This document shows, one piece after another, positions 19,487 through 27,536 of a stretch of 64,000 nucleotides of DNA (within the stretch, counting starts at the first letter, position 1; each line of letters begins with the position of its first letter). Location: NCBI GenBank assembly GCA_900546695.1, contig URDX01000006.1:38444-102443 (forward strand). Reading direction: 5' to 3'. Both the position numbers and the translations under genes were made by a program. The DNA is from an uncultured Eubacteriales bacterium. GTDB lineage: Bacteria; Bacillota; Clostridia; Oscillospirales; CAG-272. Under the pieces are notes generated by a model. That model did not search any database. It was not told where the DNA came from and was given only the letters and a program-made list of their open reading frames with translations.

Positions 19487-19529
19487 GAAAACCGCCCCTG
19501 CCGCAGCGTACACAGCGGAGACGGTTTTC
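19487..19529 (-). terminator. Terminator of the HMA-P-ATPase-arsR operon
   Basis: Arms GAAAACCG (19487-19494) and CGGTTTTC (19522-19529) with further internal pairing, 57 bp past the arsR stop. Short T-tracts occur on both sides, so it may work in both directions. Confidence 0.55.
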
Positions 19530-19585
19530 ATATGGATTAAATTCAGCTGCATTTCGGCATGCGTTTCGGTATTTTATCGGCAGCG

Positions 19586-19912
19586 TCACCTCTCCGTCAG
19601 ATGCTCAAGGCCCTGACTGAGCACCGTGCGCACATGTCCGTCGGCGAGCGAATAGAATATCGACTTTCCATCGCGGCGGCTGCCTATCAGCTTATTGCGG
19701 CGCAGTATCGCAAGCTGATGCGAAACGGCGGATGAAGTCATCTCAAGCATTGCGGCGAGCTCGCCGACACACAGCTCACCGCCTATCAGCGCGTAAAGAA
19801 TGCGTATGCGCGTCGAATCGCCGAAAACCTTGAACAGGTCGGCAAGGTCGCACAGCTGCTCTGCGCTCGGCGCGGGCATATCCGTTTTATGTTCACACAT
19901 GGCGCGCCTCAA
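19586..19912 (-). CDS. ArsR/SmtB-family metal-responsive repressor
   Basis: This 108-residue winged-helix repressor of the CzrA/SmtB type is expected to leave its operator when it binds metal. The recognition helix lies in TSSAVSHQLAILRRN. The C-terminal helix has the alpha-5 zinc/cobalt site D-x-H-x10-H-x2-E (DGHVRTVLSQGLEHLTE). The alpha-3 region ELCVGELA has only one cysteine, so a Cd/Pb-type alpha-3N site is incomplete. That points to Zn/Co rather than Cd/Pb sensing. Its ATG overlaps the P-ATPase stop by 4 nt, and it probably represses its own operon through the palindrome at 22240-22263. Confidence 0.9.
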   Translation of the reverse strand: MRRAMCEHKTDMPAPSAEQLCDLADLFKVFGDSTRIRILYALIGGELCVGELAAMLEMTSSAVSHQLAILRRNKLIGSRRDGKSIFYSLADGHVRTVLSQGLEHLTER

Positions 19913-21876
19913 TTCTTTCCGCCCTGTGCAGCCGATGCAGCATCAGATGTCGGCACGGCACCCGACACACCGTCGGTCGCGGCAGCGGCGTGCTTATCGG
20001 CATGCCGCCCCTCATGCAGCGCGCGTATGGCGTTAAGCACGGCGATGACCATAACTCCGACATCGGCAAACACGGCGAGCCACATATCCGCGTATCCCGC
20101 AGCGCCGAGCACGAGGCAGATAAGCTTGACAACGATAGCAAAGATGATGTTCTCATAAACGATGCGCATGCACTTGCGGGCGATACGTACCGCCTTTGCG
20201 ATACCGCGTGGGCTGTCGTTCATGATAACGATGTCGGCAGCCTCGATAGCGGCATCCGAGCCGAGCGCGCCCATAGCGATACCGACATCCGCACGGGCAA
20301 GCACAGGCGCGTCGTTGATACCGTCGCCGACGAAGGCGACAGCACCGTTCTTACCGAGCATATCCTCGACAACTCCGACCTTATCGGCGGGCATGAGCGA
20401 GCCGATCGTTCTGCCGATACCGAGCTCCGCGCCGACCTTCTTTGCGGTCTCGTCGCGGTCGCCCGACAGCATTACCGTATCGGTAATGCCGAGTGCGTGA
20501 AGGTCTGCGATAGCCTCCTTAGCATCGGGCTTGATAATGTCCTTGATGAGAATATGACCCGCATATTCTCCCTCAAGCGCGACATGAACGACGGTGCCCG
20601 TGTGATGGCACTCAAGATATTCGATACCGAGCTCGCGCATCAGCTTATCGTTTCCGACGGCAACTCTTGCGCCGTCAACCAAGGCTGTAATGCCCTTTCC
20701 GCCGAGCTCGGTAACGTCGGATATGCGGCTGTCATCCACCTTTTTGCCGTATGCCTTCTGCAGACTGCGGCTTATCGGGTGTCCCGAATAGCCCTCGGCA
20801 AGTGCCGCATACTCGATGAGCTGACCGCTCGGCAGCGGTGAATGGTGAACGCCCGCGACCTCGAACACGCCCTTTGTCATCGTACCCGTTTTATCGAATG
20901 CAACGGTACGGACGCGCGAGAGCATCTCCATATAGCCCGAGCCCTTGACGAGTATGCCCGCCTTTCCCGCGCTGCCGATGCCCGCAAAGAAGGTGAGCGG
21001 GATACTGATAACAAGCGCGCAGGGGCAGCTGATTACAAGGAAGGTGAGCGCACGGTATACCCAGCTGCTCCAATCGCCGCTCATGCCCATAATGAGACGA
21101 ACAACGGGAGGAAGAACGGCAAGTGCAAGCGCACCGAAGCAGACGCAGGGGGTATATACGCGCGCAAAGCGCGAGATGAACGCCTCGGAGCGTGACTTTT
21201 TAGCGCCCGCATCCGCCGCAAGCTCAAGTATCTTGGACGCGGTGGACTCGGCAAACGGCTTATCGGTCTTTATCCTGAGCACGCCCGAAAGGTTGATGCA
21301 GCCCGAGAGAACACCGTCGCCCTCTCCGACGCGGCTCGGTACGCTCTCGCCCGTCAGCGCGACGGTATCGACCGTGCTTGCACCGCTGACTATCGTTCCG
21401 TCAATCGGTACGCGCTCGCCCGGGCGGACGGTTATGACCGTTCCCACCTCAACGGTCGACGGGTCGACCTGCACCTGCTCGCCGTTCTCGTCGTCTATCC
21501 ATGCATAATCGGGGCGGATATCCATCAGCGCACTGATGCTCTTGCGGCTCTTGCCGACGGCGTAGCTCTGGAACAGCTCGCCTATCTGATAGAACAGCAT
21601 AACGGCTGCGCTCTCGGAATAATCGCCGATGGCTATCGCGCCGACGGTCGCGACCGCCATAAGAAAGTTCTCGTCAAACGGTCTGCCGTTGATTATTCCC
21701 TTGAATGCCTTTCTGAGAATGTCGCAGCCGATAACAAGGTACGGCACAAGATACATGCAGAGCGTCAGGGCGCCCGTCTCGGGCAGCACCGAAAACTCCG
21801 TCAGCAGCTTGAGCGCAACGAGCAGCACCGCCGTAATGATTATGCGTATAAGCATCTTTTTCTGTTTTTTATTCAT
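19909..21876 (-). CDS. Zinc/cadmium-type P1B ATPase
   Basis: This heavy-metal-exporting ATPase has 655 residues and lacks its own N-terminal metal-binding domain; that role is taken by the separate HMA gene just upstream. It has the transmembrane metal site SCPCALV, the phosphorylation motif DKTGTMTKG, the actuator TGES and the hinge GDGINDAP, plus the HP dipeptide region (GHPISRSL). Two opening helices and the KKQKK basic start fit the P1B-2 (Zn/Cd/Pb) class. It is followed by a 4-nt overlap with the ArsR repressor. CPC plus an alpha-5 ArsR sensor suggests zinc efflux in vivo. Confidence 0.92.
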   Translation of the reverse strand: MNKKQKKMLIRIIITAVLLVALKLLTEFSVLPETGALTLCMYLVPYLVIGCDILRKAFKGIINGRPFDENFLMAVATVGAIAIGDYSESAAVMLFYQIGELFQSYAVGKSRKSISALMDIRPDYAWIDDENGEQVQVDPSTVEVGTVITVRPGERVPIDGTIVSGASTVDTVALTGESVPSRVGEGDGVLSGCINLSGVLRIKTDKPFAESTASKILELAADAGAKKSRSEAFISRFARVYTPCVCFGALALAVLPPVVRLIMGMSGDWSSWVYRALTFLVISCPCALVISIPLTFFAGIGSAGKAGILVKGSGYMEMLSRVRTVAFDKTGTMTKGVFEVAGVHHSPLPSGQLIEYAALAEGYSGHPISRSLQKAYGKKVDDSRISDVTELGGKGITALVDGARVAVGNDKLMRELGIEYLECHHTGTVVHVALEGEYAGHILIKDIIKPDAKEAIADLHALGITDTVMLSGDRDETAKKVGAELGIGRTIGSLMPADKVGVVEDMLGKNGAVAFVGDGINDAPVLARADVGIAMGALGSDAAIEAADIVIMNDSPRGIAKAVRIARKCMRIVYENIIFAIVVKLICLVLGAAGYADMWLAVFADVGVMVIAVLNAIRALHEGRHADKHAAAATDGVSGAVPTSDAASAAQGGKN

Positions 21877-21972
21877 CGTTTTCCCCTCACAGAATCCGTA
21901 ATATAAGGGGAGGACAGCCGCGCATGTGCTGTCCCCCTATGCACCTCACGCCGAGGTATGCGAGAGTCTGTC

Positions 21973-22191
21973 TTACAGCTCTATATCGCAGTCATCCTCG
22001 ACCTTGCGGCAGTTACGCAGCACCTGCTTCATGACCTTGTGCTCATCCGCACCGTCCTCAAATTCCACCGTCATCTTCAGCAGCATGAAGCTAACGGAGG
22101 CATCCTTGACTCCGTCTGTTTTCTTTGCAGCCTCCTCCATGAGCAGTGCGCAGTTCGCGCAGTCAACCTCGATATTATAGGCTTTCTTCAT
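21973..22191 (-). CDS. Stand-alone heavy-metal-associated (HMA) domain protein
   Basis: This 72-residue ferredoxin-like metallochaperone has the metal-binding CxxC written CANC near residue 10 and the usual GVKDASVSF second strand. The C-terminus is acidic with one more Cys-x(n)-Cys pair (NCRKVEDDC). It starts 19 nt after an AAAGGTG site and is the first gene of the operon that continues to the P-ATPase. It probably hands Zn or Cd to that pump, replacing the pump's missing N-terminal domain. Confidence 0.9.
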   Translation of the reverse strand: MKKAYNIEVDCANCALLMEEAAKKTDGVKDASVSFMLLKMTVEFEDGADEHKVMKQVLRNCRKVEDDCDIEL

Positions 22192-22239
22192 CGTTTTATT
22201 CACCTTTCCCGACGGGCATATGCTTCGCCGCGCGTTCTT

Positions 22240-22263
22240 TTGAACATTTGAGTATTTGTTCAA
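22240..22263. promoter_or_regulatory. Candidate ArsR-family operator
   Basis: A 7-bp inverted repeat TTGAACA-N10-TGTTCAA sits just downstream of the -10 element, at about +7 to +30 of the operon. Size, AT content and TGAACA half-sites resemble CzrA/SmtB operators. Confidence 0.65.
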
Positions 22264-22275
22264 CCGTTTGACTGT

Positions 22276-22304
22276 ATTATATACAGCCGCACGGCGTTTG
22301 TCAA
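22276..22304 (-). promoter_or_regulatory. Consensus promoter of the metal-efflux operon
   Basis: On the minus strand TTGACA (22299-22304), 17 bp, TATAAT (22276-22281). A perfect consensus promoter needs strong repression, consistent with the operator next to it. Confidence 0.85.
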
Positions 22305-22344
22305 TAGTATTTTTCGACTTTATCAAAAATTTTTTCGCGATTTT

Positions 22345-22413
22345 TGCGGAGATGCGGTAGTTTTGACCGTGACGAAACGGTAATTCTGACCTTGCCGAAG
22401 CGACAATTTTGAC
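22345..22413. repeat. Three 23-bp imperfect tandem repeats
   Basis: On the minus strand three 23-bp units each start GTCA(A/G)AA, followed by TTGTCG, TTACCG and CTACCG. They occupy the gap between the feoAB stop and the efflux promoter and have no coding potential that I can support. Confidence 0.65.
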
Positions 22414-22444
22414 TTTGCCTAAAATGTTTCGGCGGCGGAGAAGC

Positions 22445-22485
22445 AAAAAACGTATGCAAGTCCCCGCGCAGGCAGGGACCGGCAT
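22445..22485 (-). terminator. Probable terminator after feoAB
   Basis: On the minus strand a stem built from ATGC/GCAT and GTCCC/GGGAC, followed by TTTTTT (22445-22450). Confidence 0.5.
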
Positions 22486-22521
22486 GTTTCTCTGAGTTAT
22501 TGCGTTTCCGGGCTATTTCGT

Positions 22522-24873
22522 TTAAAGCGGAAAAACATAGGTAAACAGCAGCTTTGTCAGTGCAGCAAATATCCATGCGACGGTACACTGCCATACCACA
22601 ATACCGGCAGCCCATCCCCTGCCGAGCTCGCGGCGGATGACCGCGACAGCAGCGACGCACGGGGTATAAAGCAGACAGAAAACGAGCAGTGCAAGCGCAG
22701 CAGACGGAGAGATGACCGTGCTGACGGCGGCACCCGAAAGCAGCACCGAAAGGGTGGATACCACACTCTCCTTTGCCATAAAGCCCGCAAACAACGCGGT
22801 TACTATCTGCCATGTACCGAAGCCCAGCGGACGGAAAACGGGAGAGATAAAGCCTGCTATACGCGCGAGCATGCTCTCACCCGAATCCGAGACCATGACA
22901 AAGCGAAAATCAAAGGTGCGGAGCAGCCATATTATCACCGAGGCAATAAATATCACGGTAAAAGCACGGCGGACAAAATCCTTTGTCTTATCGAGCAGCA
23001 GTCTGCCGACATTTTTCGCGCCGGGCATCCGATAGTTAGGCAGCTCCATGACAAACGGTACAGCCTCACCGCGGAACAGGGTCTTTTTTGTGATAAGCGC
23101 GGTCAGAATCCCGACAAGGATACCGAGCAGATAAAGCCCCGACACGACAAGCCAGCTGTATCCAGGGAAAAATGCCGCGGCAAAAAAGCCGTATATCGGC
23201 AGCTTTGCGGTGCAGCTCATCATGGGCGTGAGCAGCACGGTCAGCTTGCGGTCGCGGTCGGAAGGCAATGTTCTGCTCGCCATGACGCCGGGTACGGTAC
23301 AGCCGAAGCCTATCAGCATGGGAACGATGCTGCGACCGGACAGCCCTATCCTGCGCAGCAGCTTATCGGTGACGAAGGCAACCCGCGCCATATAACCGCT
23401 GTCCTCGAGCATGGAGAGAAAGAAGAACAGAATAACTATTATCGGCACAAAGCTGAGAACGCTGCCCACACCCGCAAATATACCGTCCACAACAAGCGAA
23501 TGAATGACCTCGCTCACACCTATCCGCGTCAGTGCGGCATCGACCGCAGCCGTCAGCGCCGTTATTCCGCCGTCGAGCAGCTGCTGCAGATACGCTCCGA
23601 CAAGCCCGAAGGTAAGATAAAATATCGCCGCCATAATGAGTATAAACGACGGGATAGCGGTAAAACGCCCCGTCAGCACGCGATCTATTCTGCGGCTGCG
23701 GATATGCTCTCGGCTCTCGTGCGGGCGCACGACTGTATCGCGGCAGAGTGCGTTGATAAACGAAAAACGCATATCTGCTATTGCGGCGGCGCGGTCGAGC
23801 CCCCGCTCGCTCTCCATCTGAACGATGATATGCTCTATCATCTCGCGCTCATTTTCGCTCAGCTTAAGTGCCGCTTCTATGCGCGCGTCGCCCTCGACGA
23901 GCTTGCTCGCCGCAAACCGAACGGGAATCCCCGCCGCTGCGGCATGATCCTCGATGAGATGCATTATTCCGTGCAGACAGCGGTGTACCGCGCCGCCGTT
24001 TTCGTCCTTTGAGCAAAAATCCCATCTGCCGGGGCATTCGCGGTTCTGTGCGACGTGCAAAGCATGTCGCACGACCTCGTCGACCCCCTCATTCTTGCTT
24101 GCCGATATCGGAATGACGGGAATACCGAGACGCTCCTCCATTTCGTTTATCAGCACCGAACCGCCGCTGCCGCGCATCTCGTCCATCATATTCAGCGCAA
24201 GCACCATCGGCACGTCAAGCTCCATAAGCTGGAGGGTAAGGTAAAGATTGCGCTCGATATTCGTCGCGTCGACGATATTGATTATCCCGCTCGGCTTTTC
24301 ATCAAGGATAAAACGGCGCGAAACTATCTCCTCGCTCGTATACGGCGAGAGCGAATATATCCCGGGCAGGTCGGTAACGCTCGCATCGGGATGTCCCTTT
24401 ATCGTGCCGCTCTTGCGGTCGACAGTGACCCCCGGAAAATTTCCGACATGCTGATTCGAGCCTGTCAGCTGATTAAAAAGCGTTGTTTTTCCGCAGTTCT
24501 GATTTCCCGCAAGCGCAAAGGTCAGCGGTGTTCCTTTCGGCAGCGGCTCTGTGCGCGGCACATGATAACGCCCGCCCTCGCCGATACCCGGATGCTCGAT
24601 TCTGCGCCGCTCACCGCCGTATGCGGGTCGCGATGCCTCAAATGCGCCGTCCGCAGGACTTATCTCTATTTTTTTCGCGTCATCTACGCGCATCGTCAGC
24701 TCATAGCCGTGAATACGCAGCTCCATCGGGTCGCCCATCGGCGCGTATTTCATGAGCGTAACCGTCGCTCCCGGAATAACACCCATATCGAGAAAATGCT
24801 GCCGTAGACTGCCGTCACCGCCGACCGCGGTAATTACGGCACTGCCGCCTATTTCAAGCTCACTTAGTTTCAT
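22522..24873 (-). CDS. feoB: FeoA-FeoB fusion, ferrous iron transporter
   Basis: A single 783-residue protein joins the SH3-like FeoA domain (residues 1-74) to a complete FeoB. After a short linker the G-protein domain has G1 GNQNCGKTTLFN (123-134), the DLPGIYSL switch region and G4 NMMD. The membrane part carries the two gate (Nucleoside_recognition-type) repeats, with SIVPMLIGFGCTVPGVMASRT and PNYRMPGAKNV. It imports Fe2+ across the cytoplasmic membrane, as expected of an anaerobe. In many bacteria FeoA is separate, but fusions are known in Clostridia. FeoC is absent. Confidence 0.95.
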   Translation of the reverse strand: MKLSELEIGGSAVITAVGGDGSLRQHFLDMGVIPGATVTLMKYAPMGDPMELRIHGYELTMRVDDAKKIEISPADGAFEASRPAYGGERRRIEHPGIGEGGRYHVPRTEPLPKGTPLTFALAGNQNCGKTTLFNQLTGSNQHVGNFPGVTVDRKSGTIKGHPDASVTDLPGIYSLSPYTSEEIVSRRFILDEKPSGIINIVDATNIERNLYLTLQLMELDVPMVLALNMMDEMRGSGGSVLINEMEERLGIPVIPISASKNEGVDEVVRHALHVAQNRECPGRWDFCSKDENGGAVHRCLHGIMHLIEDHAAAAGIPVRFAASKLVEGDARIEAALKLSENEREMIEHIIVQMESERGLDRAAAIADMRFSFINALCRDTVVRPHESREHIRSRRIDRVLTGRFTAIPSFILIMAAIFYLTFGLVGAYLQQLLDGGITALTAAVDAALTRIGVSEVIHSLVVDGIFAGVGSVLSFVPIIVILFFFLSMLEDSGYMARVAFVTDKLLRRIGLSGRSIVPMLIGFGCTVPGVMASRTLPSDRDRKLTVLLTPMMSCTAKLPIYGFFAAAFFPGYSWLVVSGLYLLGILVGILTALITKKTLFRGEAVPFVMELPNYRMPGAKNVGRLLLDKTKDFVRRAFTVIFIASVIIWLLRTFDFRFVMVSDSGESMLARIAGFISPVFRPLGFGTWQIVTALFAGFMAKESVVSTLSVLLSGAAVSTVISPSAALALLVFCLLYTPCVAAVAVIRRELGRGWAAGIVVWQCTVAWIFAALTKLLFTYVFPL

Positions 24874-24909
24874 GTTTATTTTATATTCTCCTGTTTGGCT
24901 TTCCCTGTT

Positions 24910-24938
24910 ATGATACCATTTTAACGGTTATGTGTCAA
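24910..24938 (-). promoter_or_regulatory. Promoter for feoAB
   Basis: On the minus strand TTGACA (24933-24938), 17 bp, TATCAT (24910-24915), about 35 nt before the ATG. I saw no convincing Fur box. Confidence 0.65.
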
Positions 24939-25128
24939 GCATACAACGGAAAAAGTCGCTGACCCATGCCGCAGCGGCAAAAGTCAACGACCTGTCCCGT
25001 GTTCTCCTCGCAGACGCACTCGGTCTGCGGGAGCATTATGTACTTGAAAAAGCTATATACGCGAGATCTGATTCGGCACGGCACGCACAGCATGGGAGAC
25101 ATTGCAAATGCGGCTTTGGCACGTCAGA

Positions 25129-26115
25129 TCACTTCGGTGCCGTCAGATGCGATCCGTCTGTGACGAACACGACCGTACCGTCGCGGTCGGTGCGGAACAC
25201 CTCAGCGCCCACAGCGTCAAGCCGCTCAAGCGTGCCGTCATTCGGGTGCCCGTAGCTGTTATTTTTACCGCAGCTGATAACGGCATACATAGGCGAGAGC
25301 GCCGAAAGAAAGTCCGCGCCGCTCGATGTCGCCGCGCCGTGATGCCCGACGCCGAGTAAATCGACCCGCAGCATAGCCGCAGGATAACGGTCAAGCAGCT
25401 CCGCTTCGGTCTCCGTACCCGTGTCGGCGGCGAGAAATACACTGCTTGCGCCGAACGTAGCACGGACGGTCAGACACCGTTCGTTTTCGTCGGTCTCTTC
25501 GTCGTTCTCCGCATCCGTATCAAGCGGAGACATTATCGTCATCGAGAGCTTACCGAGTGTAAATATCTCGCCCGCGCGCGGCACCTTCACCGTGCAGCCG
25601 TTACGCTCTATCGCGCGGAGCAGTGACTGAAACGACGCGGTGTTGCTCGTCTCATCGGGCATAAGCGTCTGCCCTACGGGAACGCTGCCGAGAACGCCGT
25701 CCGCGCCGCCTATATGATCGTCGTGCGGATGCGTAAGTATAAGATATTCTATCCGCTCCACCCCGAGCTCGGAGAGCATCGCGAGCAGAGAAGCCTCCGC
25801 ATCCTCGGGTCCCGTATCGACGAGCACATAGCCCTCATCGCCGACCGAAAACAGCGTTGCATTGCCCTGTCCTACATCAAGAAAATATATCCTGCACTGC
25901 CCCGCCTCGGTCTGAGCGAGAAACGGATCGTCGCCCGGTGAAAGCACCGAGAAGAACGGACTCTGCGGCATGCTGAGCCCGTCCGAAAACAGGTACAGCA
26001 GCACGACCGACAGCAGCACCACAAGCACCGTTGCGACCGCCGCGCCCCTGCCGCGCCAGCTGTGAAACGCACGCGCCTCACGTGCCGAGCCCTCTTTTTC
26101 AGCCCCGCGCTTCAT
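25129..26115 (-). CDS. ComEC/Rec2-related metallo-beta-lactamase-fold hydrolase
   Basis: This 328-residue protein has one N-terminal membrane helix (about residues 28-46) and an extracytoplasmic metallo-beta-lactamase domain. The metal-binding motif LTHPHDDHIGG is intact, with FLDVGQGNATL at the domain start and the later GVGHHGAATSS and SYGHPND histidines. This is the C-terminal domain of ComEC without its channel. Stand-alone versions are common in Clostridia and may be nucleases, but the substrate is unproven. It lies 18 bp downstream of the membrane-protein gene at 26134-26652, so the two probably form an operon. Confidence 0.88.
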   Translation of the reverse strand: MKRGAEKEGSAREARAFHSWRGRGAAVATVLVVLLSVVLLYLFSDGLSMPQSPFFSVLSPGDDPFLAQTEAGQCRIYFLDVGQGNATLFSVGDEGYVLVDTGPEDAEASLLAMLSELGVERIEYLILTHPHDDHIGGADGVLGSVPVGQTLMPDETSNTASFQSLLRAIERNGCTVKVPRAGEIFTLGKLSMTIMSPLDTDAENDEETDENERCLTVRATFGASSVFLAADTGTETEAELLDRYPAAMLRVDLLGVGHHGAATSSGADFLSALSPMYAVISCGKNNSYGHPNDGTLERLDAVGAEVFRTDRDGTVVFVTDGSHLTAPK

Positions 26116-26133
26116 ATCCGTCCGCCCCTCTCT

Positions 26134-26652
26134 TTAAAATTTACGCCCCGTGCGGTGCTCCGCCCGCTCCCTGCATGCATCGAACAGCGCGAGCATGGGC
26201 AGCGACAGCGACAGCCACAGCAGCGAGTATTCCGCGCATATCTGCCCGAGCAGGTTAAGCGGCTTTTCGGTATAATCCCATATGCCGAGCCCCGCCGACA
26301 GATTGAATATCACCCCGAAAATAAACTCCGCCTCGCTTATCATGACACAGCAGAGCAGCGCCCTGCTGAACAGGTCGAGCACACCGCAGGTGCACTCCGA
26401 GACATAGAGAATGCCGCACAGACACAGCCCGCCGAGCAGCGCCATGCTCCAGTGCGTTCTGCCGCGCCAGCACAGCTCCGCAAGCGGATAGCCCGCCGCG
26501 CCGAGCAGCAGCACGAGCGGATAGCGCAGTCTGTGACCGAGCCGCGCCGTCTGCCGACCGCCGTCCTCTGCATTTATTTTTGCACCGCTGTTTCCGATTT
26601 TCTCATCGGCTGAGCCCCCAGAGTATACATCCGTTTTATTCTCCCCGACCAT
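26134..26652 (-). CDS. Putative ABC-transporter type IV (CmpB-like) small membrane protein
   Basis: This 172-residue integral membrane protein starts with about 40 polar residues, then has four hydrophobic segments with conserved blocks: LAELCWRGRTHWSMALLGG, SEAEFIFGVIFNLSAGLGIW and DYTEKPLNLLGQICAEYSLLW. These match a widespread Clostridial family annotated as putative ABC transporter permease (PF06541-like). No ATPase partner is adjacent, so the annotation is nominal and the function unknown. AGAGGGGGA precedes the ATG. Confidence 0.6.
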   Translation of the reverse strand: MVGENKTDVYSGGSADEKIGNSGAKINAEDGGRQTARLGHRLRYPLVLLLGAAGYPLAELCWRGRTHWSMALLGGLCLCGILYVSECTCGVLDLFSRALLCCVMISEAEFIFGVIFNLSAGLGIWDYTEKPLNLLGQICAEYSLLWLSLSLPMLALFDACRERAEHRTGRKF

Positions 26653-26772
26653 TCGGCATCCCCCTCTGCATTTGATACAGAGATATGATGGTCACGGGAC
26701 GGGAAAAATATTCGGTTGCGGCAGCCGATGCGCCGATTTTTGCCCTGCCGTCAGTCCGCAGTCAGCCCGTTA

Positions 26773-27354
26773 TCAGTCTGCGGTCAGCGCCGCGAATCGG
26801 TCCTCCGAATAGGACGATACGACCGACGAATAGTACGCGAGAATTATCACCTCAAGCGCACGGCGCAGCCGCCTGCTCGAGCCGGGAAGGCGCTCCACAT
26901 AGTCGGAGGTCTGCTCGTCGATTATGCTGCGCAGACGCGCCGAATCCACCGTTCCTATCTTGTCGGCGGTGTCAACTATGCGGCAGATGTAGTCGAACAG
27001 TATCGGCTCTGAGATGATGTCGTCCGCGCGGCAGTCGAGATTGCCGTTGATATAGTGCAGCAGAAAGTCTATCTTTTCGAGCTTCATCGTCGCGCGCAGC
27101 ATGTTTATGATAAGTATGCGGGCAAACTGCACCCTGCTGTAGTGCTTATTGACAGTATTGCCTATCCATCCGCGCTTGACCCAGTTCTGTATAGTCGAGC
27201 CGTCGATGCCCGCGAGCTCGCGGATACGGCTGAGCATTATGCCCTTGGACATAAAAAATATCTTGTCTATAAATTCGAGCCCCGTAACGCCGTTCATACT
27301 GCTGCGCGGTATGATTGAACCGGGGATATATCTGTCTTCCATGCTTATATTCAT
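26773..27354 (-). CDS. Second DUF1836 domain protein
   Basis: This 193-residue relative of the DUF1836 protein at 8912 keeps the core order IMLSRIRELAGIDGSTIQNW, then VKRGWIGNTVNKHYSRVQFARILIINMLRATMKLEKIDFLL, consistent with a MerR-like DNA-binding fold. The ATG at 27354 is 8 nt from a perfect AGGAGG; the frame extends upstream to 27390 without a better site. Its N-terminus lacks the FRLPEWDEIP block of the first copy. Target unknown; the 120-bp gap downstream suggests it is not in the ComEC operon. Confidence 0.7.
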   Translation of the reverse strand: MNISMEDRYIPGSIIPRSSMNGVTGLEFIDKIFFMSKGIMLSRIRELAGIDGSTIQNWVKRGWIGNTVNKHYSRVQFARILIINMLRATMKLEKIDFLLHYINGNLDCRADDIISEPILFDYICRIVDTADKIGTVDSARLRSIIDEQTSDYVERLPGSSRRLRRALEVIILAYYSSVVSSYSEDRFAALTAD

Positions 27355-27453
27355 TGCATGCGCCTCCTCATACAGAAAGTATACAATCAAATCATGCGAT
27401 TGTCAAGCACATATTATAAATTTATCACACAGTTGTCCGATGTAAAAGGCGGT

Positions 27454-27487
27454 AAAAAAGCAGAGCCGCCCCTGTTCGGAACGGCTC
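27454..27487 (-). terminator. Terminator of the GH95 gene
   Basis: Stem GAGCCG/CGGCTC (27482-27487 with 27463-27468), then a TTTTTT tract on the minus strand (27454-27459). Confidence 0.75.
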
Positions 27488-27536
27488 CGCCGCAGTTTAT
27501 TCGTTACGTTCGGTCAAAGAGAGTGCTGCCCGTCAA

